A DNA stretch of 64,000 nucleotides from Sedimentitalea nanhaiensis DSM 24252 (GTDB lineage: Bacteria > Pseudomonadota > Alphaproteobacteria > Rhodobacterales > Rhodobacteraceae), in contig NZ_KI421509.1 of assembly GCF_000473225.1 (NCBI RefSeq), forward strand, positions 3,862,165-3,926,164. The letters are read 5' to 3'. Below the pieces are notes generated by a model that was not told where the DNA came from, did not search any database, and saw only the letters and a list, made by a program, of their open reading frames with translations. Made by a program: the position numbers and the translations under genes. This document shows positions 1-8,947 of this stretch, one piece after another (position 1 is the stretch's first letter; the number at the start of each line of letters is the position of its first letter).

Positions 1-392
1 CCTTGCCGCGCCATCGCCAGATCGGCCAGGATCGGGCAATTGGGACGGTGGTCGCCCGCGCAAGCATCAACGAGATGTGCGAGCGTTGCGCGCATCTCGG
101 TCAGTTCGCCGATCTTATGGTCGATCTGTTGCAAGTGCTCTTCTGCGATTTGCTTCACCTCGGCGCTGGCACGGTCGGTGTCTGCATAGAGTTTCAACAG
201 GTTCCGGCAGTTCTCGATGGTAAAGCCCAAGGCGCGGGCCCGGCCCAGGAAAGCCAGCTTGTGCACGTCGCTTTCCCTGAATGTGCGGTAGCCGTTGGCA
301 CTGCGCAGGGGGCTCACGAGGCCAATATCTTCGTAGTAGCGAATGGTCTTGGCTGGCAGGCCCGAAACACTGGCCACATCTCCTATATTCAT
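1..392 (-). CDS. cueR: CueR-type MerR-family copper-responsive regulator (3' partial)
   Basis: MerR-family activator that senses cytoplasmic Cu(I) and switches on copper efflux genes. The minus-strand frame begins with an ATG at 392 (MNIGDVASVSGLPAK). It has the N-terminal winged-helix pattern TIRYYEDIGL and a long dimerisation helix. Near residues 112-120 lies the two-cysteine metal loop CAGDHRPNC, typical of CueR rather than of mercury or zinc sensors. The reading frame is still open at the window edge after about 130 codons, so only the last few residues are missing. It starts 14 nt after the copA stop and is probably the second gene of a copA-cueR operon. The two CueR-like operators upstream of copA and copZ fit this assignment. 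Confidence 0.9.
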   Translation of the reverse strand, partial: MNIGDVASVSGLPAKTIRYYEDIGLVSPLRSANGYRTFRESDVHKLAFLGRARALGFTIENCRNLLKLYADTDRASAEVKQIAEEHLQQIDHKIGELTEMRATLAHLVDACAGDHRPNCPILADLAMARQ

Positions 393-405
393 GTTGGTTT
401 CCTTT

Positions 406-2913
406 TCATTCGGCCGGGGCAGGTGACAGGGGCACCGTAGGACGAGTGGATTCCGTTTCGTCCATCGCGGGGCGGACACGGCGCAGGCGAAGCGCATTCG
501 TCAGGACAAAGACCGAGCTGAGCGCCATGGCGCCCGCCGCCAGCACCGGCGAGAGCAGAAGGCCGACAGCAGGGTAAAGCACGCCTGCCGCCACGGGGAT
601 CAGTGCAACGTTATAGCCGAAGGCCCAGAACAGGTTCTGACGGATGTTGCGCATGGTGCGGGTCGAGATCTCGAACGCATTCACCACTCCACGCAGGTCA
701 CCCGACATCAGAACCACGTCGGCGGACTCGATGGCCACGTCTGTTCCTGTGCCTATCGCGATGCCCACATCCGCATGGGCAAGTGCCGGGGCATCGTTGA
801 TCCCGTCACCGACAAAAGCGATGCGCTGTCCGCCTCCGCTCAATTTGTCCAGCGCCGCGACCTTACCGTCTGGCAGCACGCCCGCGATGACATGATCGAT
901 GCCGGTTTCTCGTGCAATGGCGTCTGCCGTTTCGCGCTTGTCACCTGTGATCATGGCGACTTTCAGCCCCAGATCGTGCAGCACCCGGATCGCCGTTGCG
1001 CTGGCGGGTTTCACCGGATCGGCGACGGCGATCACCGCAGCCACACGTCCGTCGATGGCCGCGAAAAGCGCGGTGCGACCCTGCTCTGCGAGGCGGCGTT
1101 CTTCATCGGCCAGCATGCCGATTTCCAACCCTTCGCGCATCATCAAGCGGTCGGCCCCGACCAGGATATTGCGGCCAGCCACGTTTGCCCGGACGCCGTG
1201 TCCGGTGATGGCCTCGAAGCTTTCGATGTCGTACCGCGCCAGATTTTCCGCGCGCGCCGCCCGAACGATGGCGTCAGCGATGGGATGTTCCGACTGTGTC
1301 TCGACAGCAGCCACAAGAGCCAACACCTCGACCCTGTCGAACCCGTCGGCCAATACCAGATCCGTCAGTTCGGGGCGGCCCGCAGTCACCGTTCCTGTCT
1401 TGTCGAGCGCCACGACATCGACGTCCGTCAACTGTTGCAGCGCGTCACCCTTGCGAAACAGCACGCCCATCTCGGCGGCCCGGCCGGTCCCGACCATGAT
1501 CGAGGTCGGCGTCGCCAATCCCATGGCACAGGGGCAGGCGATGATCAGCACTGATACGCCCGCCACCAAGGCATGGGACAAGGTGGGCGATGGGCCAACC
1601 AGGAGCCAGACGATCACGGTTAGTACAGCCAATGCCATAACGGCGGGCACGAACCACAGTGTGATCCGATCGACCATGCCTTGAATGGGTAGTTTGGCTC
1701 CCTGCGCCTCTTCGACCATGCGAATGATTTGTGCCAGCGTCGTGTCGGCGCCGACGCGTGTCGCCCGGAATTTGAAGGCTCCGGTACCATTGACCGTGCC
1801 GCCGGTGACCGGGTCGCCGGCCGTCTTTGCCACGGGCACCGGCTCGCCCGTAATCATGCTTTCATCGACACGTGCGTTGCCATCGGTCACCACGCCGTCC
1901 ACTGCGATCCGCTCGCCGGGGCGCACGACGAGGATATCGCCGGTGCAGAGCCTTTCGATCGCCACATCCTGCAGCTCTCCGCCCACCAGAATCCGGGCAC
2001 TGCGTGGCTGAAGGCCAAGAAGTTTCTGGATCGCGGCCCCGGTGCGTCCCTTGGCACGGGCTTCCATCCATCGGCCCAGAAGGATCAGTACCACGATCAC
2101 CGCCGCCGCTTCGAAATACACAGCACGCGAGGCCTCGGGTAGCAGTGTGGGAGCGAAAAGAGCCGTGAGCGAATAGAGATAAGCCGCCGAAGTGCCAACC
2201 GCGACAAGGCTGTTCATGTCAGGTGCGCCCTTGAAGAGCGCCGGAAAACCGTTGGTATAGAACGCGCGACCAGGCCCGGCCAACACGACTGTGGTGAGCA
2301 CGAACTGGATAAGCCAACTGGTCTGATGGCCGATTGTACGACCGATCAGATCATGCATACCGGGGATAATATGCGCGCCCATTTCCAGCGCGAACACCGG
2401 CAGGGTAAACGCCGCAGCCAAAGCCGCCTTTCGGGCCAGAACCCGCGCCTCGCTGTCTTTGCGGGCACTGCGATCCTCGTGCGCAGTGTCCTCTGCGGGC
2501 TCGGCCGGATAGCCTGCGTCCTTCGCCGCCTTCAACAAATCCGCAAGGCCCACCGCACCGTCGGCATAGGTGACCGTCGCGGTTTCAGAGGCGAGGTTGA
2601 CGTTCACATTCAGCACACCCGGGACTGACCCCAGTGCCTTGTCTACGCGCCCCACGCATGAAGCGCAGGACATCGACGCCACATTCAAGCGCACGCTTTG
2701 CGTCCGGGCGGGATAGCCCGCCTGGTCAAGCGCCGCCATGACTTCGGAGATGCGAGCGGATGCATTAATCTGCGCCTGAACCGTCTCGCTGGCGAGATTC
2801 ACGCGGACATCACTGACACCCGGCAGCGCGGAAAGCGCCCGTTCGACCCGCGCGACGCAGGAGGCACAGGTCATGTTCTGCACGGAAAGCCGAAGGGTTT
2901 GCGGGTCTGACAT
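406..2913 (-). CDS. copA: Copper-exporting P1B-type ATPase
   Basis: Inner-membrane ATPase that pumps Cu(I) out of the cytoplasm. It has two N-terminal heavy-metal-associated domains, each with a CASC metal motif (about residues 16-19 and 83-86). Membrane helices follow, then the TGE actuator motif near 356, the intramembrane CPC metal site near 460-462, the phosphorylation motif DKTGT near 504, a SEHP loop and a GDGIND hinge. At 835 aa it is full length. The ATG at 2913 is preferred over the GTG at 2919 because AGGAGG lies 5 nt upstream of it. It is transcribed divergently from copZ and followed closely by cueR. A CueR-type operator precedes it, so copper induction is likely. Confidence 0.97.
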   Translation of the reverse strand: MSDPQTLRLSVQNMTCASCVARVERALSALPGVSDVRVNLASETVQAQINASARISEVMAALDQAGYPARTQSVRLNVASMSCASCVGRVDKALGSVPGVLNVNVNLASETATVTYADGAVGLADLLKAAKDAGYPAEPAEDTAHEDRSARKDSEARVLARKAALAAAFTLPVFALEMGAHIIPGMHDLIGRTIGHQTSWLIQFVLTTVVLAGPGRAFYTNGFPALFKGAPDMNSLVAVGTSAAYLYSLTALFAPTLLPEASRAVYFEAAAVIVVLILLGRWMEARAKGRTGAAIQKLLGLQPRSARILVGGELQDVAIERLCTGDILVVRPGERIAVDGVVTDGNARVDESMITGEPVPVAKTAGDPVTGGTVNGTGAFKFRATRVGADTTLAQIIRMVEEAQGAKLPIQGMVDRITLWFVPAVMALAVLTVIVWLLVGPSPTLSHALVAGVSVLIIACPCAMGLATPTSIMVGTGRAAEMGVLFRKGDALQQLTDVDVVALDKTGTVTAGRPELTDLVLADGFDRVEVLALVAAVETQSEHPIADAIVRAARAENLARYDIESFEAITGHGVRANVAGRNILVGADRLMMREGLEIGMLADEERRLAEQGRTALFAAIDGRVAAVIAVADPVKPASATAIRVLHDLGLKVAMITGDKRETADAIARETGIDHVIAGVLPDGKVAALDKLSGGGQRIAFVGDGINDAPALAHADVGIAIGTGTDVAIESADVVLMSGDLRGVVNAFEISTRTMRNIRQNLFWAFGYNVALIPVAAGVLYPAVGLLLSPVLAAGAMALSSVFVLTNALRLRRVRPAMDETESTRPTVPLSPAPAE

Positions 2914-2948
2914 CGACACCTCCTGGGTTTGCTCAACCGCTAGATAGG

Positions 2949-2971
2949 GGTTCCATCTGCTGGAAGGTCAA
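2949..2971 (-). promoter_or_regulatory. CueR-type operator for copA
   Basis: Read on the minus strand this is TTGACCTTCCAGCAGATGG followed by AAC. It is a near-palindromic CueR box (ACCTTCC-N-GGAA type) containing a -35-like TTGACC. It sits about 35-55 nt upstream of the copA start, where CueR would remodel an over-long promoter spacer. Confidence 0.7.
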
Positions 2972-2999
2972 TACGGTTGAAATATTTTTTGCCCAGCCC

Positions 3000-3023
3000 T
3001 TGACCTTCCCGCAGTGGAAGGCC
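3000..3023 (+). promoter_or_regulatory. CueR-type operator for copZ
   Basis: TTGACCTTCCCGCAGTGGAA plus GGCC: a better palindrome than the copA-side copy. It starts with a -35-like TTGACC and lies 30-55 nt upstream of the copZ ATG. The two operators face away from each other in the 141-bp divergent region, so each gene appears to have its own CueR site. Confidence 0.72.
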
Positions 3024-3054
3024 TCACCTGAATGAAAGTTTGAAGGAGACAGAC

Positions 3055-3261
3055 ATGACCAGAATAAGCGTTCCTGATATGAGCTGCGGGCACTGCACGA
3101 CTGCAATCGAGAAGGCGATCATGGCAATCGACCCAACCGCCAGGGTTTCATGCGATCTTGGCACCCACAGTGTCGAGGTGGAAAGCTTTCTGAGCGAGCG
3201 GGCGATATCAGAAGCAATCCGCAGTGGCGGTTTTGAAGTGACTGCGCCGACTGCGATCTGA
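3055..3261 (+). CDS. copZ: Copper chaperone (HMA domain)
   Basis: Small cytoplasmic chaperone of 68 aa that carries Cu(I) to CopA. It consists of a single heavy-metal-associated domain with the binding loop MSCGHC near residues 9-14 and the usual beta-alpha-beta pattern. The ATG at 3055 is chosen because AAGGAG precedes it by a few bases; an upstream in-frame TTG lacks such a site. It is divergent from copA and is followed by a hairpin terminator, so it is probably monocistronic and CueR-activated. Confidence 0.93.
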   Translation: MTRISVPDMSCGHCTTAIEKAIMAIDPTARVSCDLGTHSVEVESFLSERAISEAIRSGGFEVTAPTAI

Positions 3262-3267
3262 CATAAG

Positions 3268-3297
3268 AAATGGTGCCGACGCCTCCGGCACCATTTT
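3268..3297 (+). terminator. Rho-independent-type terminator after copZ
   Basis: The stem AAATGGTGCCG pairs with CGGCACCATTT around a 7-nt loop. The T run is part of the descending arm. It begins 7 nt after the copZ stop. Confidence 0.75.
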
Positions 3298-3546
3298 AAC
3301 ACCTGATTTGACGGCGTGTTTTATCGACGTCCCGCAGCATTTCGACACGTGACTCCCGACTCCCGCTGTACCCGTTCGACAAAGGCCGAACCAGGTTGTC
3401 ACCGATCATGAAAGACGGCGCTCTTTTGAAGCTGAACCTTAGGACCGGTGCGTGACAGAGGTGTCCACAGCTTGTCCGTCGTCAGAGGTTTTGGGCCAGT
3501 TGGCGGCCTGAGCTAAGAGAGGTTCTGGCTCATCTTTTTGTTGCGA

Positions 3547-4526
3547 TTATGCGGCGGATTTGCGGTGAAGCAAGCGTCGCGTTTCGATGGTCTTCCGTTT
3601 GATCCTTTCTCGTTGTTTCAGAATGGTCTGGCCGCGCCCGAAATAGACATCGGCCGGGGTGAGGTTTTGCAGGCTCTCGTGATAGCGCCGGTGGTTGTAA
3701 TGATCGACAAAGGCATCGATCTGATGCCTGAGATCACCGGGCAGGTAGTAGTTTTCCAGCAAGATGCGGTTCTTCAAAGTCTGGTGCCATCGCTCGATCT
3801 TGCCCTGAGTTTGCGGGTGATACGGAGCGCCTCGAACATGATCCATCTGCCGGTCCTTCAGCCCGTCGGCCAACTCGCTGGAGATGTAACTGGACCCGTT
3901 GTCGCTGAGCAGCCGTGGCTTGTGCAGGACCGTCGCCCGATCACAACCCGAAGCCTGCAACGCGAGATCCAGCGTGTCGGTCACATCGCCCGACTTCTCG
4001 TCGTGCAGAGCTTCCAGGCGATGATGTAGCGGCTGTAATCATCGAGGATGGTCGACAGATAGAACCAGCCCCAGCCGATGACCTTCAGGTAAGTGAAGTC
4101 GGTCTGCCAGAGTTGGTTCGGCCGAGTGGTCTTGTCGTGGAACTCGTCTGCGGCTGACAGAACCACATAGGCGGGGCTGGTGATTAAGTCATAAGACTTG
4201 AGGATGCGATAGGCTGAAGCCTCTGACACAAAGTACTTTTCCGTGTCGGTGAAGCGCACAGCCAACTCGCGTGGCGACAAATCGCTTTCCTTCAGGGCCA
4301 GGTCCTTGATCTTCTCTCGAACCGGCTCGGGAATGCGGTTCCAGACCCGTGACGGCTTGGGACTGCGATCCTCAAGCGCCTCGGGACCACCGGACAGATA
4401 CCGGTCATACCAGCGATAGAAGGTGGTCCTGGGAATGCCCAGCTTGCCTAGCGTTCGTGTGGTCGGGAGATGCGACCCTTCGACGAGGCGAATGATCTCC
4501 AGCTTTTCGGATGCGGGATACCTCAT
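3547..4526 (-). pseudogene. IS3-family transposase orfB, frameshifted
   Basis: DDE transposase of the IS3 family (rve integrase core). The first part, from the ATG at 4526 (MRYPASEKLEIIRLVEG), has the helix-turn-helix region and the first catalytic Asp in WQTDFTYLKVIGW. The second part, in another frame, carries LLSDNGSSYISSELAD, HVRGAPYHPQTQGKIERWHQ (second Asp and Glu) and the C terminus. The frames change around 3997. Minus-strand codons there read ACG ACG AGA AGT CGG. Restoring one T (ACG ACG ATG AAG TCG) rejoins the frames as KLCTTMKSGDVTDTLDL, so a one-base deletion is the simplest explanation. A sequencing error is the alternative. Confidence 0.85.
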
Positions 4527-4543
4527 TCGTCGTCGCCCCCATC

Positions 4544-4584
4544 TATTACCCGGCAGGCGAATGCAAAGCATTCTGCCGAGAGGG
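4544..4584 (-). repeat. Extra 41-nt hairpin segment at the orfA/orfB junction
   Basis: The segment contains CGGCAGAATGC-TTT-GCATTCGCCTGCCG on the minus strand, a stem with a 3-nt bulge. From memory of related elements, the lysine-rich end of OrfA is normally followed directly by a GDDE-like tail overlapping the orfB ATG. Here these 41 nt lie between, and the GGDDE codons survive in the other frame. That it is an insertion is inference. Confidence 0.45.
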
Positions 4585-4938
4585 CGCGATTATGCTTTTT
4601 TTGAGCAACCGAAGTTCAAGGGCCTGTTCGGAAACCACTTCCTTCAGATCGCGTGCCTCACGGCGCAGGTCTTTGAGCTCGGTCGATGTCGCTGCGCGCG
4701 CCGTGTCGCCCGCCAGACGTTTCTTCCCAGCTTCGAGGAACTCCTTGGACCAGCTGTAATACAAGCTCTGCGCTATGCCCTCTCGCCGACACAGCTCTGC
4801 AATGCTGTCCTCGCCCTTCAGGCCGTCCAGCACGATCCTGATCTTCTCTTCCGCTGAATACTGCTTGCGGGTGGCTCGGCGGATGTCTTTGACGACTTTC
4901 TCGCCGTGGCTCTTACGTGTTCCGGGTTTCTGTCTCAT
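4546..4938 (-). CDS. IS3-family transposase orfA (helix-turn-helix)
   Basis: About 130 aa DNA-binding protein that pairs with OrfB in IS3 transposition. It has the Tnp_1-type HTH (YSAEEKIRIVLDGLKGEDSI, then ELCRREGI), a basic centre and a leucine-rich C-terminal helix (ELKDLRREARDLKEVV). The ATG at 4938 has AAGGAG upstream; the GTG at 4944 is less likely. It ends after a run of seven A residues, the usual frameshift site, but the C-terminal tail is atypical because of the extra segment at 4544-4584. Confidence 0.85.
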   Translation of the reverse strand: MRQKPGTRKSHGEKVVKDIRRATRKQYSAEEKIRIVLDGLKGEDSIAELCRREGIAQSLYYSWSKEFLEAGKKRLAGDTARAATSTELKDLRREARDLKEVVSEQALELRLLKKSIIAPSRQNALHSPAG

Positions 4939-5005
4939 CTCCACTCCTTGGTGGTTACGATGTGCCAGAAACCCTCTCTTATCAAATCACCCTAAACTGT
5001 CCCAA

Positions 5006-5587
5006 TGGCGCTGACCTCAGACAATTTGCAACGCTTTTCGTTCATAGAGGTCACAGACGAGGCTGTACGGCTGCGATGATGTTCAACGGCCCCCCGTGGA
5101 TCACGCCCCGCAAGTTGCTCTGCGGGAAGGCGCACAGGGGGTAATGCCCAATTGAACTCAACAGGCGATCGAACGGGCGAAACGTCTGCAGTTGCTATGG
5201 GTTGTCGTCGCCACCGAATTCGGTGGCCGCCAAGAGTTGTGTGAACGCAATCATGCAGACAACTACGAGAGCATTCGCATAGAGACTCTGCCGAGCGCGA
5301 CTGCCTCGGGTGACCTGTCCGATATACAGACCTTGGCCGCAGATTGTATGGGCAAATATGATCTGTCCGGTTGGACGGCTGACGCCCTGCTTGTCCCCGA
5401 TGATATCAACATCGCCGACGCAGGACGATTCAGGGTATGGAGCGAGGACCAGGCTCAATGGCCGCCCTTCTGTAATGAAAGTCTCTTCAGACCCGCATGG
5501 ATCTCTGAGCGGGATGTGCATCGGTGCGCATGGCATTGCCGTTGGTGTGGGCGGTTTTTATGGCTCTGTGTCCGGCAAGGCAGAATG
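5006..5587. other. Stretch without a recognisable gene
   Basis: There are open frames on both strands (about 90-140 codons), but none has a convincing ribosome binding site or recognisable domain. The longest plus frame (5192-5617) runs into the end of the protease gene. The stretch is probably eroded DNA between the IS and the protease cluster. Confidence 0.5.
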
Positions 5588-7684
5588 CTAGGCTTCGGGC
5601 CGTGGGCGGCGCTGTGAACCAAAGGGGGGATCAACGTTCATATGACCCTTGCCTGCTCGCACCTCTGGTAGTTTGGGATGCGACGTGGCCATGTCTCGGA
5701 TCAGGGTGCGGCCATCGTGTTTTGACGGACGAAGCTCTGCCGCGATCCAGCGCACGGCCTGCGGGGCGGCGACGCTTGTGCCGCGCATTGCCACCAGAGA
5801 ACCGCTGTTTGATCCCGCGCTCAGCACCCCGGCCAGCACTGGGCTGTCGTCCGTGGTGGCGGAGGCATCGGGTCCCATTCGATCCGGATTATCGGTCGGC
5901 CCACCAGAGGAATACGCAGCTATTGTCCGATCCGGTTGTACGATTCCTGCCAGCACCGCCGGCGCGCTTGCGCAGGCAAACCCGCTGATTGTACCGGCGC
6001 GGCGCACCAGGCCCGGATCCGCAGGGTCATAGCTTAGCGGCTTGCCGATAAGTGCAGGCAGATCGAAGGGCGATACAGCGACACCAGGGCGGTAGAAGCG
6101 GACATAGTCGGAATTGTCAAAGTAGGACTGGCGACCGAAATCGGGAAACCCCGGCAGCGTCTCGTCTCGGGCGATCCAGGCTTCAAGCCGCAGATCGTCC
6201 GCGCTTTGTCCCAATTCAAGCGTCAAACGCCAGACACCGGCCGGGGCCAAGGCGACAATGCGATCGGCGGCGGCCGTCGGGCGGATCGAAATCGTGAACC
6301 GGCTGCGCAGTGTCGGATGCAGCGGTCCGGTGAAACTGACATGGCCAATCTTTGTCCCGTCCTTTGCCGTCAAATGCGCTTTGGCACCCGGAACGCATTC
6401 GACAGTAACCGAGTGCGCGATTGCCGGATGATCGACACTCAGCGAAATCGAACCGACCGGCGGGACCGCAGCGGATTTTGGCAACCAGATCTCAACGGAC
6501 GAGACCGTCAAATCCTCCGGTTGCACGCGCCAGTTCAGATCTGCGCGCGGATACCGCGCGGTCAGATCGACCTGCGCGTGGCAACGGGACAGGTTGCCAT
6601 TCCCCGAAGGCAAGACCACGGCACGAATGTTGGTCGAACTCGACTTAAATCCCTTTCCCAGCACTTCGGCCATCTTGCCGGTCCCATCGTGCGGTCCGGA
6701 AAAATCGCCAAAACTGAAATTCACGACCACTGGGGGACGATTGCTGGTCAGACCTATCGTGAACCGCTTGGCGGCCCGGCGGATGAATTGCAGCGCCTGC
6801 TTGATCGCCGGGCTCATATTTGCGCCCGAGACGTCCCGCACCAGATTGGTCGGTAACTGCACCGCAATGATCGGGCGCTTGTCGAGCAGGTCAGCGTCTT
6901 TCGGCTCGAGCCCTGCGGCCAGCCCCATCACATGGGTGCCGTGGGAAATCCGGTGCGCCACCGGGTTCAGGCCGTGGCGGGGCCAGTCGATCAGGCCGAT
7001 CTGCGCATAAAACGTGGCCTCGTCCAGATGATCCTCATGCATGTTCAGCGCCAGAAGAGTGTCGATCCCGCTCCGGAACCAATGCTGCGGCGGCGATGAA
7101 GGCGTCGTCGCACCGTCCATGTTCCAAAGGAACGCGACGCGGGTCTTATCAAGAGCAGTGCCGCTGCCACGCTTTCGGAAAAGGTTGTGTCCAACTGCGA
7201 TACCGCTGTCGATGACCGCGATGACCGCCGCCCCTTCGGGAAGTTGCTCATGGATATGTCTCAGATTAAGTTCTGGGCCATCGCGAAAATAGCGCAGCAT
7301 ATCGGGGCTTGCGACCCCGCCCAGGTCCAACATGCTGACTGGCGCGTCACTGTCGACTTGGTTGATGAGATTGAGAAGCGCGCGCTGTGCGACGACCGTG
7401 ACCGAGTTCGTTTCCGTCTCCAGAAGGCTGTCGGGATAATAGTATTCGGGTGGAACAAACAGCTGGTCGATGAACTGTGAGGGGATCCAATCCATGAATT
7501 CCTCAAGGGAACGGGGGCTGCCATCCTTGTTCGTGCCGAATTCCAGCGCGGCCAGCCACCAGATTTCATCCGCGCTTGGTTGATCGGGCGATGTCAGCAG
7601 ATCGTCCAGCGCATTCAGCCGGAACGCTGCTGCCGGGTTTTTGAACTGTTCGGGCTTTGGATCGGAATACCATTTCAACGACAT
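5588..7684 (-). CDS. Subtilisin-like serine peptidase (S8 family)
   Basis: 698-aa endopeptidase of the S8 family. The catalytic triad is readable: Asp159 in VIAVIDSGIA, His248 in SHGTHVMGLAAG and Ser637 in GTSVAAPQAV. The oxyanion-type Asn is likely in the segment around LPSGNGNL. About 140 residues precede the catalytic domain and there is no clear signal peptide, so a cytoplasmic location or non-classical export is possible. Between His and Ser lies a long beta-rich insert. GGGAG precedes the ATG. It is the last gene of a three-gene minus-strand cluster, 27 nt after the haloperoxidase-like gene. Its substrate is unknown; processing of the repeat-bearing neighbour is a guess. Confidence 0.88.
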   Translation of the reverse strand: MSLKWYSDPKPEQFKNPAAAFRLNALDDLLTSPDQPSADEIWWLAALEFGTNKDGSPRSLEEFMDWIPSQFIDQLFVPPEYYYPDSLLETETNSVTVVAQRALLNLINQVDSDAPVSMLDLGGVASPDMLRYFRDGPELNLRHIHEQLPEGAAVIAVIDSGIAVGHNLFRKRGSGTALDKTRVAFLWNMDGATTPSSPPQHWFRSGIDTLLALNMHEDHLDEATFYAQIGLIDWPRHGLNPVAHRISHGTHVMGLAAGLEPKDADLLDKRPIIAVQLPTNLVRDVSGANMSPAIKQALQFIRRAAKRFTIGLTSNRPPVVVNFSFGDFSGPHDGTGKMAEVLGKGFKSSSTNIRAVVLPSGNGNLSRCHAQVDLTARYPRADLNWRVQPEDLTVSSVEIWLPKSAAVPPVGSISLSVDHPAIAHSVTVECVPGAKAHLTAKDGTKIGHVSFTGPLHPTLRSRFTISIRPTAAADRIVALAPAGVWRLTLELGQSADDLRLEAWIARDETLPGFPDFGRQSYFDNSDYVRFYRPGVAVSPFDLPALIGKPLSYDPADPGLVRRAGTISGFACASAPAVLAGIVQPDRTIAAYSSGGPTDNPDRMGPDASATTDDSPVLAGVLSAGSNSGSLVAMRGTSVAAPQAVRWIAAELRPSKHDGRTLIRDMATSHPKLPEVRAGKGHMNVDPPFGSQRRPRPEA

Positions 7685-7711
7685 GTCAGACTCCCTTCCT
7701 GCTCAGCCGGG

Positions 7712-8899
7712 TCACACCCCGGTCCATTCGGCTTTGGCCTGCGCCCAAAGCCAACTCAGCGGCAGCGCATTCACCAGGTTGGCGCCACCGACGAACGGTG
7801 CCTTCGCGACATAGAGAATATCGTCCGGATTTTTCGCCTCGAGCTGTCCGGGGCTGGTCAGTCCGTCCGCAGAGTAATACTCGCGCCAGTTGAAATCTCG
7901 CTCTTCGGGGTACTCAGTGCCGTCGAAAAGCCAATGGTCGACAGGACTTCTTGCCAGGCAAAGATCCACGAAATATCCGCCCAGGGTCAGGCCCAGCACT
8001 GCCCCTGCAACGCTGTCGACCGGAAAATGCACCCCGGCGACGGTACGATTGATCGCTATCCGCGCCGCCTGGCGCATGAACATGTCGCCCCAGCTTGGGG
8101 CCGCATAGGGCGTGCTGCCGGGGCTGGCGGTGTTTGCATCCCGCAGCAACAGCCACAGTACCCGCGCCAGCAAAAAGGATTCGGTGGCATGTCCGCTTGG
8201 CAGGCTGTCATGTGTCGGTGTCAGGATCATCGGCTGAATCTGGGGCGAAAACTCGATCGGGCGTTTACAGGCCAGCGCGTATTTGACCCGCATCTCGACA
8301 AAATTTGCCAGCCAGTGCGCGGTTGCCAAAAGTTCCAGCGAATAGGGCGTACGCTCGGGGTGGAGAAAGGCGATGCTACGAAGAAACTCGGTCGGCGACC
8401 CCAGCTGTGCGACGATTTCAGTCGCCCGGTCAGGGCGCAGGTCGGAGTAGTTTGCGACCAGATCCAGCTGCTTTTCAAAGACGCCGATGCCCGGTCGTTT
8501 CAACGTGACCAGCGGTTTGTATGCGACCACCGGATTTCCCGCATCGGAAATCTCCGTGGCCCACACCCGTGCAGCGTCGTCATGATAGGTAAACCCGATG
8601 CGGGCACCCAATTCCTGAGCGTAGATGCTGGCCCGGACAAGCGGCGAGAGGCGCTTGAGGTGGCTCACCTCTTCTTCGCCGTTCTGCGAAACCGTGCCGG
8701 AACCGACGGGAGTCCAGACCCCTGCAATGCCGTCGCGGTTCGAAATCAGAGAGTTGACGACAAGAGGAGAATCCGCGGGTGGACCGCCAAAGGCTCCAAA
8801 CGCGCCGAAGGCACCTGTTGCACCGGCTCCGCCGAAAGCACCAAACGCGCCAAACGCTCCGAATGCGCCTTCCTGGAAGTTCTTAATGTCGCTGGTCAT
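7712..8899 (-). CDS. PAP2 / vanadium-dependent haloperoxidase-like protein with GAFG-repeat N terminus
   Basis: 395 aa. The C-terminal half carries the three motifs of the PAP2/vanadium haloperoxidase fold. These are K-x6-RP (KYALACKRP, about 206-213), SGH in LPSGHATES (235-237), and R-x5-H-x3-D in INRTVAGVHFPVD (Arg285, His291, Asp295). Family members either oxidise halides with H2O2 or hydrolyse phosphoesters; the sequence alone does not decide. Residues 11-38 are almost only Gly, Ala and Phe (GAFGAFGAFGAFGG type). There is no classical signal peptide. The ATG at 8899 follows AAGGAG; the TTG at 8920 is rejected. It lies between the cyclase and protease genes with short gaps. Confidence 0.82.
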   Translation of the reverse strand: MTSDIKNFQEGAFGAFGAFGAFGGAGATGAFGAFGAFGGPPADSPLVVNSLISNRDGIAGVWTPVGSGTVSQNGEEEVSHLKRLSPLVRASIYAQELGARIGFTYHDDAARVWATEISDAGNPVVAYKPLVTLKRPGIGVFEKQLDLVANYSDLRPDRATEIVAQLGSPTEFLRSIAFLHPERTPYSLELLATAHWLANFVEMRVKYALACKRPIEFSPQIQPMILTPTHDSLPSGHATESFLLARVLWLLLRDANTASPGSTPYAAPSWGDMFMRQAARIAINRTVAGVHFPVDSVAGAVLGLTLGGYFVDLCLARSPVDHWLFDGTEYPEERDFNWREYYSADGLTSPGQLEAKNPDDILYVAKAPFVGGANLVNALPLSWLWAQAKAEWTGV

Positions 8900-8947
8900 G
8901 TGAAAGCTCCTTATTGTCAATGCAATTGATGTCGCTCGTAAAACCGC

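Larger units (their letters stand above)
3491..5005 (-). mobile_element. IS3-family insertion sequence, probably inactive
   Basis: About 1.5 kb, with orfA (4546-4938) and orfB (3547-4526, frameshifted) on the minus strand. The ends form imperfect inverted repeats: left 3491-3534 begins TTGGGCCAGTT; right 4959-5005, read inward, begins TTGGGACAGTT. Both continue with a shared CTAAGAGAGG or GATAAGAGAGGG block and end TTCTGGCxCATC. No convincing target duplication is visible. The element separates the copper genes from the protease cluster. Confidence 0.85.

Noticed and set aside
3-440. Plus-strand open frame of 145 codons
   Set aside because: It is the shadow of cueR on the minus strand, whose frame shows clear MerR motifs.
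3208-3402. Minus-strand 64-codon frame after copZ
   Set aside because: It overlaps the copZ 3' end and terminator and has no convincing start signal. It vaguely recalls mobile-element debris but cannot be supported.
5192-5617. Plus-strand 141-codon frame
   Set aside because: No ribosome binding site or domain, and it runs into the antisense end of the protease gene.
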